64,000 nucleotides of DNA, taken from contig CAWBYL010000006.1 of the NCBI GenBank assembly GCA_963793025.1, forward strand, positions 1 through 64,000, read 5' to 3'. This stretch comes from CAWBYL01 sp963793025 (lineage in GTDB: Bacteria; Actinomycetota; Acidimicrobiia; Acidimicrobiales; Acidimicrobilacustridaceae). A program made the position numbers and the translations under genes. The notes beneath the pieces are model-generated. The model searched no databases. It was given only the letters and a program-made list of their open reading frames with translations, and had not been told where the DNA came from. The stretch's first letter is position 1. Each line of letters starts with the position of its first letter. Positions 42,509 to 50,252 of the stretch are shown here, in pieces.

Positions 42509-43012
42509 ATGGTCGAGGAGGCACCAAGTGAAGCGCACGTTCCAGCCCAACAACCGACGCCGGGCCAAGCGGCACGGCTTTCGTCACCGCATGGCCACCC
42601 GCGCCGGCCGCAACGTCCTGCGGGCCCGACGGCTCAAGGGTCGCCAGCGCCTGTCGGCCTGATCTGGCGCATCCGTGATCGCCGCACCTTCGTCGAGCTC
42701 CGGCGCCACGGGCGCCGTGCTCGCCACGGCGGAGTCTCGGTGACCTTCCTTCCCGCTCCCGCCCCCTCCCTGGCCACCCCGCCGCGGGTGGCCTTCGCCG
42801 TGCCCCGCAAGGTGGGCACGGCCGTGACGCGCAACCGTGTCCGTCGAGTCATCCGGGCCCATCTCGGCTCTCTTCAGTGTCATCCCGAGACCTCGTTGGC
42901 CCCCGGTGCCTACCTCGTGGCCGTGAGCGCCTCGCAGAGCGGGGCCGACACCGGCCGCCTCGTGACCGAGGTCGACCGGTGCCTCGATCGTCTGCGGGCG
43001 GTGAAGGCGTGA
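42509..43012 (+). CDS. rnpA: ribonuclease P protein component, extended N terminus
   Basis: The RNase P protein domain begins at IWRIRDRRTFVELRRHGRRAR (from about 42662) and includes VPRKVGTAVTRNRVRRVIRAHL, the conserved RNR box. It helps the catalytic RNA mature tRNA 5' ends. No ATG, GTG or TTG occurs in frame close to this domain; the only one is ATG 42509, four bases after a strong AAGGAGG. That start adds about 50 Pro/Ala-rich residues read through the entire rpmH gene in another frame. The alternative is a CTG at 42659 overlapping the rpmH stop (CTGA). The stop overlaps yidD by GTGA. Confidence 0.88.
   Translation: MVEEAPSEAHVPAQQPTPGQAARLSSPHGHPRRPQRPAGPTAQGSPAPVGLIWRIRDRRTFVELRRHGRRARHGGVSVTFLPAPAPSLATPPRVAFAVPRKVGTAVTRNRVRRVIRAHLGSLQCHPETSLAPGAYLVAVSASQSGADTGRLVTEVDRCLDRLRAVKA
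42528..42662 (+). CDS. rpmH: 50S ribosomal protein L34
   Basis: The 44-residue L34 reads VKRTFQPNNRRRAKRHGFRH, then MATRAGRNVLRARRLKGRQR and LSA, which is canonical throughout. It starts at GTG 42528 with GAGGAGG upstream. The whole gene lies inside the longer rnpA reading frame, in a different frame. It is the first gene of the conserved rpmH-rnpA-yidD-yidC-jag-rsmG series, and its stop overlaps the RnpA domain's first codons. Confidence 0.96.
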   Translation: MKRTFQPNNRRRAKRHGFRHRMATRAGRNVLRARRLKGRQRLSA

Positions 43013-43272
43013 GCGACGTGTGCGCTCACCCGGCGCCGCGATCCCTGCCCGCCCGCGGTCTGCACGCTCTCGTTCGCGCCTATCAATGGGCGTTCGCGGG
43101 ACGGGTGTCGCCCTGTCGTTACGTTCCCAGCTGCTCCAGCTATGCCCTCGAGGCTCTCGAGGTGCACGGTTTCATACGTGGATCGTGGTTGTCGCTCCGA
43201 CGCCTCGGTCGCTGCCACCCCTGGGGTGGTCATGGATGGGACCCCGTCCCCCAGCGGAAAGCCGCCCACTAA
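43009..43272 (+). CDS. yidD: membrane protein insertion efficiency factor YidD
   Basis: The 87-residue YidD has the family signature YQWAFAGRVSPCRYVPSCSSYALEALEVHGF followed by RRLGRCHPWGGHGWDPVP. It is a membrane-associated factor that supports YidC-dependent insertion. GTG 43009 overlaps the rnpA stop and the TAA stop is followed immediately by the yidC start, so rnpA, yidD and yidC are translationally coupled. Confidence 0.93.
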   Translation: MSDVCAHPAPRSLPARGLHALVRAYQWAFAGRVSPCRYVPSCSSYALEALEVHGFIRGSWLSLRRLGRCHPWGGHGWDPVPQRKAAH

Positions 43273-44454
43273 ATGCAAGCGTTCTTCCAAGCGTTCGCCT
43301 CGATCCTGGCGTTCTTCTACGACCTGACGAACAACTACGCCATCGCCATCATCCTGCTGACCCTGCTGGTGATGCTGATCGTCACCCCGCTCACGCTCAA
43401 GGGCACCCGGTCGATGATGGTGATGCAGCAACTCCAGCCGGAGATGCGCAAGATCCAGACTCGGTACAAAGACGATCGTCAGAAGCTCAACGAGGAGCTG
43501 CTGAAGTTCTACAAGGAGAACAACATCAACCCGTTGGGTGGATGTCTGCCTCTCCTCGTTCAGATGCCGGTCTTCCTGGTGCTCTACCAGGTGCTCCGTG
43601 GCCTCACCCGGCGGGTGAGCGACCTCGGGGCCAACGTCGGTTGGGTCAGCGGTCAGTCGGGCCTCCCCGACTTCGTACCCACTGCGGCGCCGACCTACGA
43701 ACGTGTGTTCGATCCGGCGTGGATCAACCCGTCGACCAAGATGTACCAGAACCTGTCGAGCTCCTATCAGATGGAAGCGTTCGGCATGGACCTCTCCGAG
43801 AGCGCCAGCAAAGCGCTCTCGCAGGGTGTGTTGCATGCCCTCCCCTATCTGGCGCTCATCGCCATCGTGGCTGTCACCGGTGTGGTGCAGCAGCGACAGA
43901 TCCAGGGCCGCAATCCGAACGCCCAGGTCAACCCGCAACAGCAGATGATCATGAAGATCATGCCGATCTTCCTGCCGGTGATCTCGTTCGGCCTGCCCTC
44001 CGGCCTGGTCCTCTACTTCGCGGTGTCGAACCTCTACCGCATCGGCCAGCAGGCCTTCATCTCCCACAGCATCTACGGGGGCCGCGAGAACGGCATGACC
44101 TGGAAGGACATGCTCGGCTTCGGGTCGAAGCCGGCAACCCCCAAGTCGAAGTCGAAGGACAAGGCGATCTCGGCCCGGTCGAAGCCAGCCCCGAGCAAGC
44201 CCAAGTCGTCGGGCAAGGCCACGCCGGCCAAGCGAACCCCGACCAAGCCCAAGGCGTCGTCGGGCGGCGCCACCAAGGCCGGGCGCACGACGCCGGCCAA
44301 GACGAGCACGCGAGCGGCGAAGGCTGCCGAACCGGCCCCCAAGACGAGACGAGGACGGACCACCCCCTCCTCGACTCCGACACCGGCTTCGGATGGCGGC
44401 GCGGAAAGCGCCCCGCCCCCCATGCAGCCACGCGCTCGACGAAAGAAGGAGTGA
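43273..44454 (+). CDS. yidC: membrane protein insertase YidC
   Basis: The 393-residue Gram-positive-type YidC lacks the large periplasmic P1 domain. It has helices at NYAIAIILLTLLVMLIVTPL, the hydrophilic-groove region KFYKENNINPLGGCLPLLVQMPVFLVLYQVL, and MKIMPIFLPVISFGLPSGLVLYFAVSNLYRI. The last 100 residues form a Lys/Ala/Pro/Ser-rich cytoplasmic tail that may contact the ribosome. The start ATG directly follows the yidD stop codon; jag follows after 6 bp. Confidence 0.95.
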   Translation: MQAFFQAFASILAFFYDLTNNYAIAIILLTLLVMLIVTPLTLKGTRSMMVMQQLQPEMRKIQTRYKDDRQKLNEELLKFYKENNINPLGGCLPLLVQMPVFLVLYQVLRGLTRRVSDLGANVGWVSGQSGLPDFVPTAAPTYERVFDPAWINPSTKMYQNLSSSYQMEAFGMDLSESASKALSQGVLHALPYLALIAIVAVTGVVQQRQIQGRNPNAQVNPQQQMIMKIMPIFLPVISFGLPSGLVLYFAVSNLYRIGQQAFISHSIYGGRENGMTWKDMLGFGSKPATPKSKSKDKAISARSKPAPSKPKSSGKATPAKRTPTKPKASSGGATKAGRTTPAKTSTRAAKAAEPAPKTRRGRTTPSSTPTPASDGGAESAPPPMQPRARRKKE

Positions 44455-44460
44455 CACATC

Positions 44461-45324
44461 GTGGAGTGGGTGGAGATCACCGCGCCATCGGTAGACGAAG
44501 CCAAAGAGATGGCTCTCGACGAGCTGGGCGTCGACACCGAGGACGCCGAGTTCGAGGTCCTGGAAGAGCCCAAGCAGGGCCTCTTCGGTCGGGTGAGGGG
44601 TGAGGCCCGGGTTCGTGCCCGCATCCGCCCGACCCGTCCCCGACCCAAGGTCGAGCGCCGCGAGCGCCGCAAGCGCTCGGGTGCCAAGAAGGGCGAGACG
44701 TCGGCCGTCGAGGAGACCTCGGTCCCGGCCGACGACGACACCGCAGCAGACGACCCGGAGGCGGCGCCCTCCACCACCGGCAACCGCCCTCCCCGTCGCC
44801 GTAGCGGCGCCAAGGCCAAGCCCAGCGAACAGGGAGCACCAGCCATGTCCGACACCGACGTCGATCTCGAGGCTCACACGGCCATCGTGACCGACTTCAT
44901 CCACGGTCTCGTCGACGCCTTCGGCGTCGAGGGCGAGCTCGAGGTCGAGTCCATCGACGAGGACACGAACGAGGTTCGCGTCGCGGGCAACGATCTGGGC
45001 CTCCTCGTCGGACCGAAGGGCAACACGCTCACGGCGATCCAGGAGCTCTCCCGAACGGTCGTGCACCGGCGGGTGCCGGGAACAGCCGAAGGCCGGGTGC
45101 GACTCGATGTGGCCGGGTACCGGCAGCGTCGGCGGGAGGCCCTCGAGCGCTTCACCCAGACCGTGGCCGAAGAGGTACGGGCCGCTGGGGTTCAGAAGGC
45201 TCTGGAGCCCATGAACCCGGCCGACCGCAAGGTCGTCCATGACACCGTCAACGAGATCGACGGGGTGTCCACCCTCTCCGAGGGTGAAGAGCCCCGACGC
45301 CGGGTGGTCATCATTCCGTCGTGA
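44461..45324 (+). CDS. jag: Jag/KhpB-like KH-R3H RNA-binding protein
   Basis: The 287-residue protein has an N-terminal Jag_N domain (EWVEITAPSVDEAKEMALDELGV, LEEPKQGLFGRV) and a long charged linker from about residue 50 to 130. A KH domain (VRVAGNDLGLLVGPKGNTLTAIQELSRTVVHRR) and a C-terminal R3H domain (YRQRRREALERF, VREAL-like helix, ADRKVVHDTVNEIDGVST) follow. KhpB/EloR homologues bind RNA and affect cell elongation. A GTG start codon is used. A 13-bp hairpin follows in the gap before rsmG. Confidence 0.92.
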   Translation: MEWVEITAPSVDEAKEMALDELGVDTEDAEFEVLEEPKQGLFGRVRGEARVRARIRPTRPRPKVERRERRKRSGAKKGETSAVEETSVPADDDTAADDPEAAPSTTGNRPPRRRSGAKAKPSEQGAPAMSDTDVDLEAHTAIVTDFIHGLVDAFGVEGELEVESIDEDTNEVRVAGNDLGLLVGPKGNTLTAIQELSRTVVHRRVPGTAEGRVRLDVAGYRQRRREALERFTQTVAEEVRAAGVQKALEPMNPADRKVVHDTVNEIDGVSTLSEGEEPRRRVVIIPS

Positions 45325-45347
45325 TGGCGTTCGATTCTCAGATCCTT

Positions 45348-45376
45348 CGATGGCCCCGCCGCTGGCGGGGCCATCG
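45348..45376 (+). terminator. 13-bp hairpin between jag and rsmG
   Basis: CGATGGCCCCGCC, loop GCT and GGCGGGGCCATCG form a perfect stem. It starts 24 bp after the jag stop and ends 19 bp before the rsmG ATG. No T-run follows, so it may be a weak terminator, an attenuator, or an mRNA-stabilising element. Confidence 0.6.
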
Positions 45377-45394
45377 CAGTTGTGGAGCCCGGCG

Positions 45395-46016
45395 ATGAGC
45401 TCCCCACCGTCCGCTGGCCTGCTTGCGGTGCTGGAACGGGCGAGACGTCTCGGCGTTCTGGGACCGGGTCCGGTGATCGAGCACGTGGCGCACTCTCGAG
45501 CTGTACCTGAGGGCCCTCCACGATCTCCCGCCGATGGCGCTGGTGGCCGACCTGGGATCAGGAGGCGGGATTCCCGGCTTGGTGGTCGCCGAGATGCGTC
45601 CCGACCTGCGTCTCGTGCTGATCGATGCCACCGAGAAGCGCGTGGCCCTGCTCGACGAGGCCCGCCACGCGCTCGGCTCGTCCGACCGCATCCGCACCCT
45701 GCTGGGGCGGGCCGAGGACATCGGACGCGATCCAGAGTGGCGGGCGGCGTTCGACGCGGTCGTGGTCCGGTCGTTCGGCCCCCCGGCAGTGGTGGCCGAG
45801 TGCGGATCCCCCCTCCTTCGACCCGGGGGTCTCCTGGTGGTCAGCGAGCCCCCCGACGACAAGGGGGACCGCTGGCCTGTCGAGGGACTGGGCCTGCTGG
45901 GGATGGCACCTGCCGCTGGTCCGATCGACGGGCTTCGTGTCCTCGTCCAGCAGGCCCGTTGCCCGGAGGAGTTCCCTCGGCGGGTGGGCGTTCCCACCAA
46001 GCGCCCCCTGTTCTGA
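45395..46016 (+). pseudogene. rsmG: 16S rRNA methyltransferase RsmG, frame broken
   Basis: RsmG methylates G527 of 16S rRNA. GGAG seven bases before ATG 45395 starts SSPPSAGLLAVLERARRLGVLGPGPVIEHVAHSRA. Near 45503 the frame must skip one base to continue YLRALHDLPPMALVADLGSGGGIPGLVVA, with the SAM motif, then LIDATEKRVALLDEARHALG and the C-terminal VGVPTKRPLF. Both halves match RsmG, so the gene is complete except for one extra base. ATG 45534 would give a truncated product without the N-terminal helices. A sequencing insertion is the simplest explanation. Its position before parAB is conserved. Confidence 0.85.
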
Positions 46017-46049
46017 GCATCTGGATCCGCGCCTCAGCTCCCTGAGCGC

Positions 46050-46065
46050 TGTTCCACGTGAAACA
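46050..46065. promoter_or_regulatory. parS centromere site
   Basis: TGTTCCACGTGAAACA is identical to the general bacterial parS consensus TGTTNCACGTGAAACA and is nearly palindromic. ParB nucleates here. It lies 34 bp after rsmG and about 1.35 kb from a second parS. Confidence 0.92.
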
Positions 46066-47191
46066 GGCAGGGTTGTGGATCGAGGTTCGACAGTTTCCTC
46101 GGCGTGCTCCACGGGATCTCGGCTCACCTGATGTCGAGAGCGGCGGGGCGTCACCGAAGGTGGCGCTCGCCCGTGCCCGCCGTCGCGCCACGATCAGCCG
46201 CCACGCGTCGTGACGGCGATCCGCACACCGGTTGTCCGTCCACAGAGACTCCGCGCCGCCTCCCGGACGGAACGTCCAGTGAGCCGACACGGCCGATGGA
46301 TGGTGTCGTCGCCCGGTGCTCACAGCGGCGCCATCGTCCGGCCGGCCTCCCCTGCCGTGTCGAGACGCCGCCCCCTGGTTCGGCTCGGTAGGGCTCGGCC
46401 TGCAACGGCTCGGCCCGGCGCCGGTCATCCGCAGACACGCTGTGGTGGTGCCGCCCCGGTTGATAGGGACAGCCCTGCACTCGTCTGTGGACGACGGCGG
46501 CCAGCTCGGCCCTCGTCGCCCTCGACCGCGTCGCCGAGCACGCCGGCGTGCTGAGAGGCTGACCGACGGGCCCTGTCGACGCCAGAGCGTGTCGCCGTCC
46601 CTCCTGGGAGTTGGCCTGGTGTCGAGCGTCCGACACTCGCATGGCGCTCATGTCGTCGTACGAGATGGAGCACGACCGGGGCCATCACACGGGCCTGGCG
46701 TCCGCCTCCCTGTCGACTCTGGACGACACGGCCACGCGCGAGGGGGCAGCTCACTGGGTGCGCCCCGACGCCATGGGTCCTCCTGCTGCCTCCGTTCGGC
46801 CTCGGCGACTGGTGGCATCCTGGGCCTCGGGACCTCTGGTGGCGTCTTTGCGTCATGCCTCCGCCGTCTCACTGCGGTGGTGTGACGACGTCGGCGAGAG
46901 ACACCTCGGGCGACGTTGGTTCCGCCCAGACCTCTCGAAGGGATCGGGACCGGATCGTCGTGCAGGCCGATGAGCCGATTCCGAGACGGTCTACGGTCGT
47001 TGGCCGGGATGGAGCGCTCGTCGACTGGGCGGTGCGGCGGCACCGGTCGAGGACGCCCTATCGGCGGGCCTTGGTCCAGGAAGGAGGCGATGAGGGGCTC
47101 CAGCCATGGACGCGGGGCCTTGCGCTCGCCGCCTCACGGTGCAGGCCGGGGGGTCTCCGCAGCCGAGGTGTCCGGCTCCGGCCCAACCGGA
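46066..47191. other. gene-poor stretch between parS sites
   Basis: Over about 1.1 kb I find no reading frame with convincing codon bias or protein character; open frames on both strands are Arg/Pro/Ser-rich. Scattered DnaA-box-like words occur: TGTGGATCG (about 46075), CGTCCACAG (about 46238) and CTGTGGACG (about 46484). A minus-strand frame around 46700-47040 has only weak third-position bias. The content may be regulatory, a decayed gene, or unannotated RNA. Confidence 0.5.
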
Positions 47192-47433
47192 TCAGGTCCG
47201 GATCTCCTCCAGGATGGCGATGACCGTGGCGCGGGAACGGGCACCACCGCCGGGGGAGCACCTTGGTGCGGTCGACGTCCGTAACGGGCGGCCGATTGGC
47301 GATGGCCAGGGGAGCGAACACGGGCGGGAGGGTGATCGGGGTACCGTCGTTGCGCCGCAGGCAGGAGCCCGGCGGCTTCGGACAGGGGCTGCCGAATGGC
47401 GGATGACCACCCCTCATGTTTCACGTGGAACAT
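47192..47433 (-). pseudogene. possible broken small gene starting in parS
   Basis: Minus-strand reading begins inside parS with ATG and gives MFHVKHEGWSSAIRQPLSEA. It moves by one base near 47355 into NDGTPITLPPVFAPLAIANR with very strong third-position G/C bias. It moves by one base again at the G5 run (47252-47256) into ARSRATVIAILEEIRT and a stop. MFHVKH-type starts made from parS are common in rsmG and parA genes. No family is recognised. Without repairing both breaks there is no coherent product. Confidence 0.35.
47417..47432. promoter_or_regulatory. parS centromere site
   Basis: TGTTTCACGTGGAACA differs from the perfect palindrome at one position and matches the parS consensus on the minus strand. 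It is embedded in a longer inverted repeat, CCTCATG...CATGAGG (about 47412-47438), 117 bp upstream of parA. Confidence 0.94.
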
Positions 47434-47549
47434 GAGGGTCCTTGACCAGACCCCGTGAGCCGGGCAGGATGGCGATCGTCCCGTCCGAGCGTTGATGCTG
47501 GTCGGTCGACTTCCTGCGGTCGTACCCGCCTGATCCTGAGTTGGGGTGC

Positions 47550-48713
47550 ATGGATCCAGAAGACCTCGGCTCTGGGGCTCCCGCCCCGGCGCCAGAAGAC
47601 GCCGAGCCCACGGCGGCACCGCTGGACCCGACACCGGCTGGTCCCGACGACTCCGTCCGGCCTCCGTTGGGCGCCCCGGAAGGCGGATTCGGCCAGCACG
47701 CCAACGTGCTGCGGACCGCGCCGAGTGGGCCATCGACGGAGTCGGCCAGCTCCGAGTCGGATCCCGTGTCGAGCGACACGGCACCGCCCTCCCCGGAGGA
47801 GGCCGCCACCGGCGAGGTGGACTCCTCCTCCCCTGCCGATGCAGGGTCGCCTCCCAGCGGCGCCACCAGCGCGGTAGCACCGGCGCCGACGGGCGCCGCG
47901 GCTCCGCCGACGTCGCCCATCGCCCAGGGTCGGCCGCTGCCGCGGGTCATGGCCATCGCCAACCAGAAGGGTGGTGTGGGCAAGACCACGACCGCGGTCA
48001 ACCTGGGTGCGTGCCTGGCCGAGCTGGGCTACCGCACACTGGTGGTCGATCTCGATCCGCAGGGCAACGCTTCGACCGGGCTCGGTGTGAACACCCGGGC
48101 CCTGGAGTCGTCGATGTACGACGTCCTGCTCAACGACACCCCGCTCGAGGACTGCATCGAAGGCGCCTCGGTCCGAAACCTGTTCGTGGCGCCGGCCAGC
48201 CTCGATCTGGCCGGCGCCGAGATCGAGCTGGTGCCGGCGTTCAGTCGAGAGATGAAGCTCCACAACGCCATCGAGGCGGTCAAGGACGACTACGACTTCA
48301 TCCTGATCGACTGCCCGCCGTCGTTGGGTCTGTTGACCATCAACGCCATGGCCGCGGCCACCGAGGTGGTCGTCCCCATCCAGTGTGAGTACTACGCCCT
48401 GGAAGGCCTGAGCCAGCTGCTGCGCAACGTCGACCTGGTGCAGCGCAATCTGAACTCGGTGCTCGAGGTGAGCGCCATCATCCTGGTCATGTACGACGCC
48501 CGGACCAAGCTCTCGGATCAGGTGGCCGGGGAAGTGCGCCTGCACTTCGGCGACAAGGTCTGTCGCCAGATCGTGCCTCGCACCGTGCGCATCTCGGAGG
48601 CGCCCTCGTTCGGGCAGCCGATCATCACGTTCGATCCGAGTAGTCGGGGGGCGATCGCCTACCGGCAGTTGGCCAAGGAGGTCAGTGGTGGGACGCCGCA
48701 GCGGATTGGGTAA
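47550..48713 (+). CDS. parA: chromosome partitioning ATPase ParA (Soj)
   Basis: The 387-residue ParA has the deviant Walker A NQKGGVGKTTTAVNL, with both lysines, preceded by RVMAIA. Walker A' LVVDLDPQGNASTGLG, Walker B FILIDCPPSLGLLTINAM and the C-terminal RTVRISEAPSFGQPI also match. With ParB and parS it segregates the chromosome. The first 130 residues are a Pro/Ser/Ala-rich, acidic extension with no predicted fold, longer than usual. ATG 47550 is chosen; a later start inside the extension is possible. Its 3' end overlaps parB. Confidence 0.93.
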   Translation: MDPEDLGSGAPAPAPEDAEPTAAPLDPTPAGPDDSVRPPLGAPEGGFGQHANVLRTAPSGPSTESASSESDPVSSDTAPPSPEEAATGEVDSSSPADAGSPPSGATSAVAPAPTGAAAPPTSPIAQGRPLPRVMAIANQKGGVGKTTTAVNLGACLAELGYRTLVVDLDPQGNASTGLGVNTRALESSMYDVLLNDTPLEDCIEGASVRNLFVAPASLDLAGAEIELVPAFSREMKLHNAIEAVKDDYDFILIDCPPSLGLLTINAMAAATEVVVPIQCEYYALEGLSQLLRNVDLVQRNLNSVLEVSAIILVMYDARTKLSDQVAGEVRLHFGDKVCRQIVPRTVRISEAPSFGQPIITFDPSSRGAIAYRQLAKEVSGGTPQRIG

Positions 48714-49584
48714 GGGCCTCGGAGCTCTCATTCCCGCCACCGAGCGCCTGGAGGACGCCGACGCCCAGCTCCGTGAGCTGCCGTTGTCGGAGATCCAGCC
48801 GAACCGGTTCCAACCCCGTGGGTACTTCGACGAGGAGGCGCTCGTCAGCCTGGCGTCGTCGATCCAGGCCGTCGGGGTGCTCCAACCGATCCTGGTGCGA
48901 GCCACCGGACCGGCAGCCTATGAGCTCATCGCCGGTGAACGCCGGTGGCGGGCCGCCCGTCGCGCCGGGCTCCAGACGATCCCCGCCATCGTGCGTCCGG
49001 CCGAGGATGCCGGCTCACTCGAGCAGGCGCTGGTGGAGAACCTCCATCGTGAGGATCTGGGAGCGCTCGAAGAGGCCGCCGCCTATCAGCAGTTGGTCGA
49101 GGACTTCGGACTGACCCAGGAGGAAGTCGCCCGCCAGGTGGGCAAGAGTCGGTCCGCGGTGGCCAACACGCTGCGTCTCCTGCATCTGCCCCCCAGCATC
49201 CAGAGGCTGCTGGCCGACGGCCAGATCTCCCCCGGGCATGCTCGGGCCCTGTTGGGCACTCCTGACCGTGCCTTCCAGGAGTCGCTGGCCCGAGCCATCG
49301 TGGCCGAGCACCTCACGGTCCGCGACGTCGAGGACCGGGTCCGGCTCCATCAGGGCGAACCCGATCCGGAGCAGGGCCCGACGGCGAGCTCCGCGGCCAC
49401 GACCAACGCGGTGCGGCCCGCTGCCCTGCTCGAGCTCGAGGAGCTGCTCTCTGGTCACCTCGACACGAAGGTGCAGGTGTCGATGGGGGCCAAGCGGGGA
49501 CGGATGGTCGTCGACTTCGCCACCATCGAGGATCTGGAACGCATCTATCGCGTGATCCTCGAGGGCCGCGAAGAATCCGACTGA
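48688..49584 (+). CDS. parB: chromosome partitioning protein ParB (Spo0J)
   Basis: The 298-residue ParB begins GRRSGLGKGLGALIP, the N-terminal ParA-stimulating peptide. The CTPase/ParB fold follows (LPLSEIQPNRFQPR, ELIAGERRWRAARRAG, LVENLHREDLGALEEA) and the helix-turn-helix that reads parS (TQEEVARQVGKSRSAVANTLRLL). The C-terminal dimerisation domain ends RGRMVVDFATIEDLERIYRVIL. GTG 48688 has AGGAGG at a six-base spacing; GTG 48685 is possible. A hairpin begins 11 bp after the stop. Confidence 0.95.
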   Translation: MGRRSGLGKGLGALIPATERLEDADAQLRELPLSEIQPNRFQPRGYFDEEALVSLASSIQAVGVLQPILVRATGPAAYELIAGERRWRAARRAGLQTIPAIVRPAEDAGSLEQALVENLHREDLGALEEAAAYQQLVEDFGLTQEEVARQVGKSRSAVANTLRLLHLPPSIQRLLADGQISPGHARALLGTPDRAFQESLARAIVAEHLTVRDVEDRVRLHQGEPDPEQGPTASSAATTNAVRPAALLELEELLSGHLDTKVQVSMGAKRGRMVVDFATIEDLERIYRVILEGREESD

Positions 49585-49595
49585 CCGAGTCCCAA

Positions 49596-49620
49596 CGTCG
49601 AGCGACACCATCGCTCGACG
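49596..49620 (+). terminator. hairpin after parB
   Basis: CGTCGAGCGA, loop CACCA and TCGCTCGACG form a perfect 10-bp stem starting 11 bp after the parB stop and followed by GTTCTCC. It is a likely terminator of the parAB transcript, though the T-tract is weak. Confidence 0.65.
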
Positions 49621-49780
49621 GTTCTCCACAGGCTGTGTGCAAACCTGTGGTCAACCGTTGGAACGGTTTCTCGGCGACACGGCCGCGAAAACCCTCGACC
49701 ACGGCACGGGGCGACGCTTCCCCGTCGCCCGACAGGCCGACGGGTGGGCCTGACCACGGCCGCTTCGGTCGAAAACGGCG

Positions 49781-49815
49781 ACGAGGCCACCACCGCCAAG
49801 CGGTGATGGCCTCGT
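49781..49815 (-). terminator. hairpin after trxA
   Basis: ACGAGGCC and GGCCTCGT arms, extended by CACC/GGTG pairing with one mismatch, close a short loop. Read on the minus strand the stem is followed by CGCCGTTTTCG. It lies 32 bp beyond the trxA stop and probably ends the trxBA transcript. Confidence 0.65.
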
Positions 49816-49847
49816 GCGGACCGGGGCCGGACCGACCGGCGTGGGTG

Positions 49848-50174
49848 CTACAGGAAGGCGCTGAGGTCTTCGAGGAGCTGGCCCTTGCCCTTGGCCCCGA
49901 CGATGCGGGCCGCTTCCTGGCCGTCCTTGAAGACGATCATGGTGGGGATGCTCATGACCCCGAAGCGACGGGCGATGTCAGGGTTGTCGTCCACGTTCAG
50001 CTTGGCCACCTGGAGCTTGCCGGCCTGTTCTTCGGCGATCTCACCGAGGATCGGGGCGATCATCTTGCATGGACCGCACCACTCGGCCCAGAAGTCGACG
50101 ATCACCGGCTCCGAGGCGGAGCCGATCTGCTCGTCGAAGGTGGAGTCGGACAGGGTTGTGATGTGCTCGGACAT
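49848..50174 (-). CDS. trxA: thioredoxin
   Basis: The 108-residue thioredoxin has the active site WCGPC with cysteines 33 and 36 in VDFWAEWCGPCKMIAPIL. The cis-proline segment is GVMSIPTMIVFKDGQ, and the usual LNVDDNPDIARRFGV is present. It reduces protein disulfides with electrons from TrxB. It follows trxB by 78 bp on the same strand, so both are likely driven by the promoter upstream of trxB. Confidence 0.96.
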   Translation of the reverse strand: MSEHITTLSDSTFDEQIGSASEPVIVDFWAEWCGPCKMIAPILGEIAEEQAGKLQVAKLNVDDNPDIARRFGVMSIPTMIVFKDGQEAARIVGAKGKGQLLEDLSAFL

Positions 50175-50252
50175 TGGGGAACCTCGTTCTTCGAGCGGTT
50201 TCGGGGACAGGGTCGTGCGGGCGGGAGGGCCGAGGGCGCTCCCGCCAGCAGG

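Noticed and set aside
42910..45240. 776-codon minus-strand frame opposite yidD, yidC and jag
   Set aside because: Antisense to three conserved genes; low-complexity Gly/Arg/Val translation.
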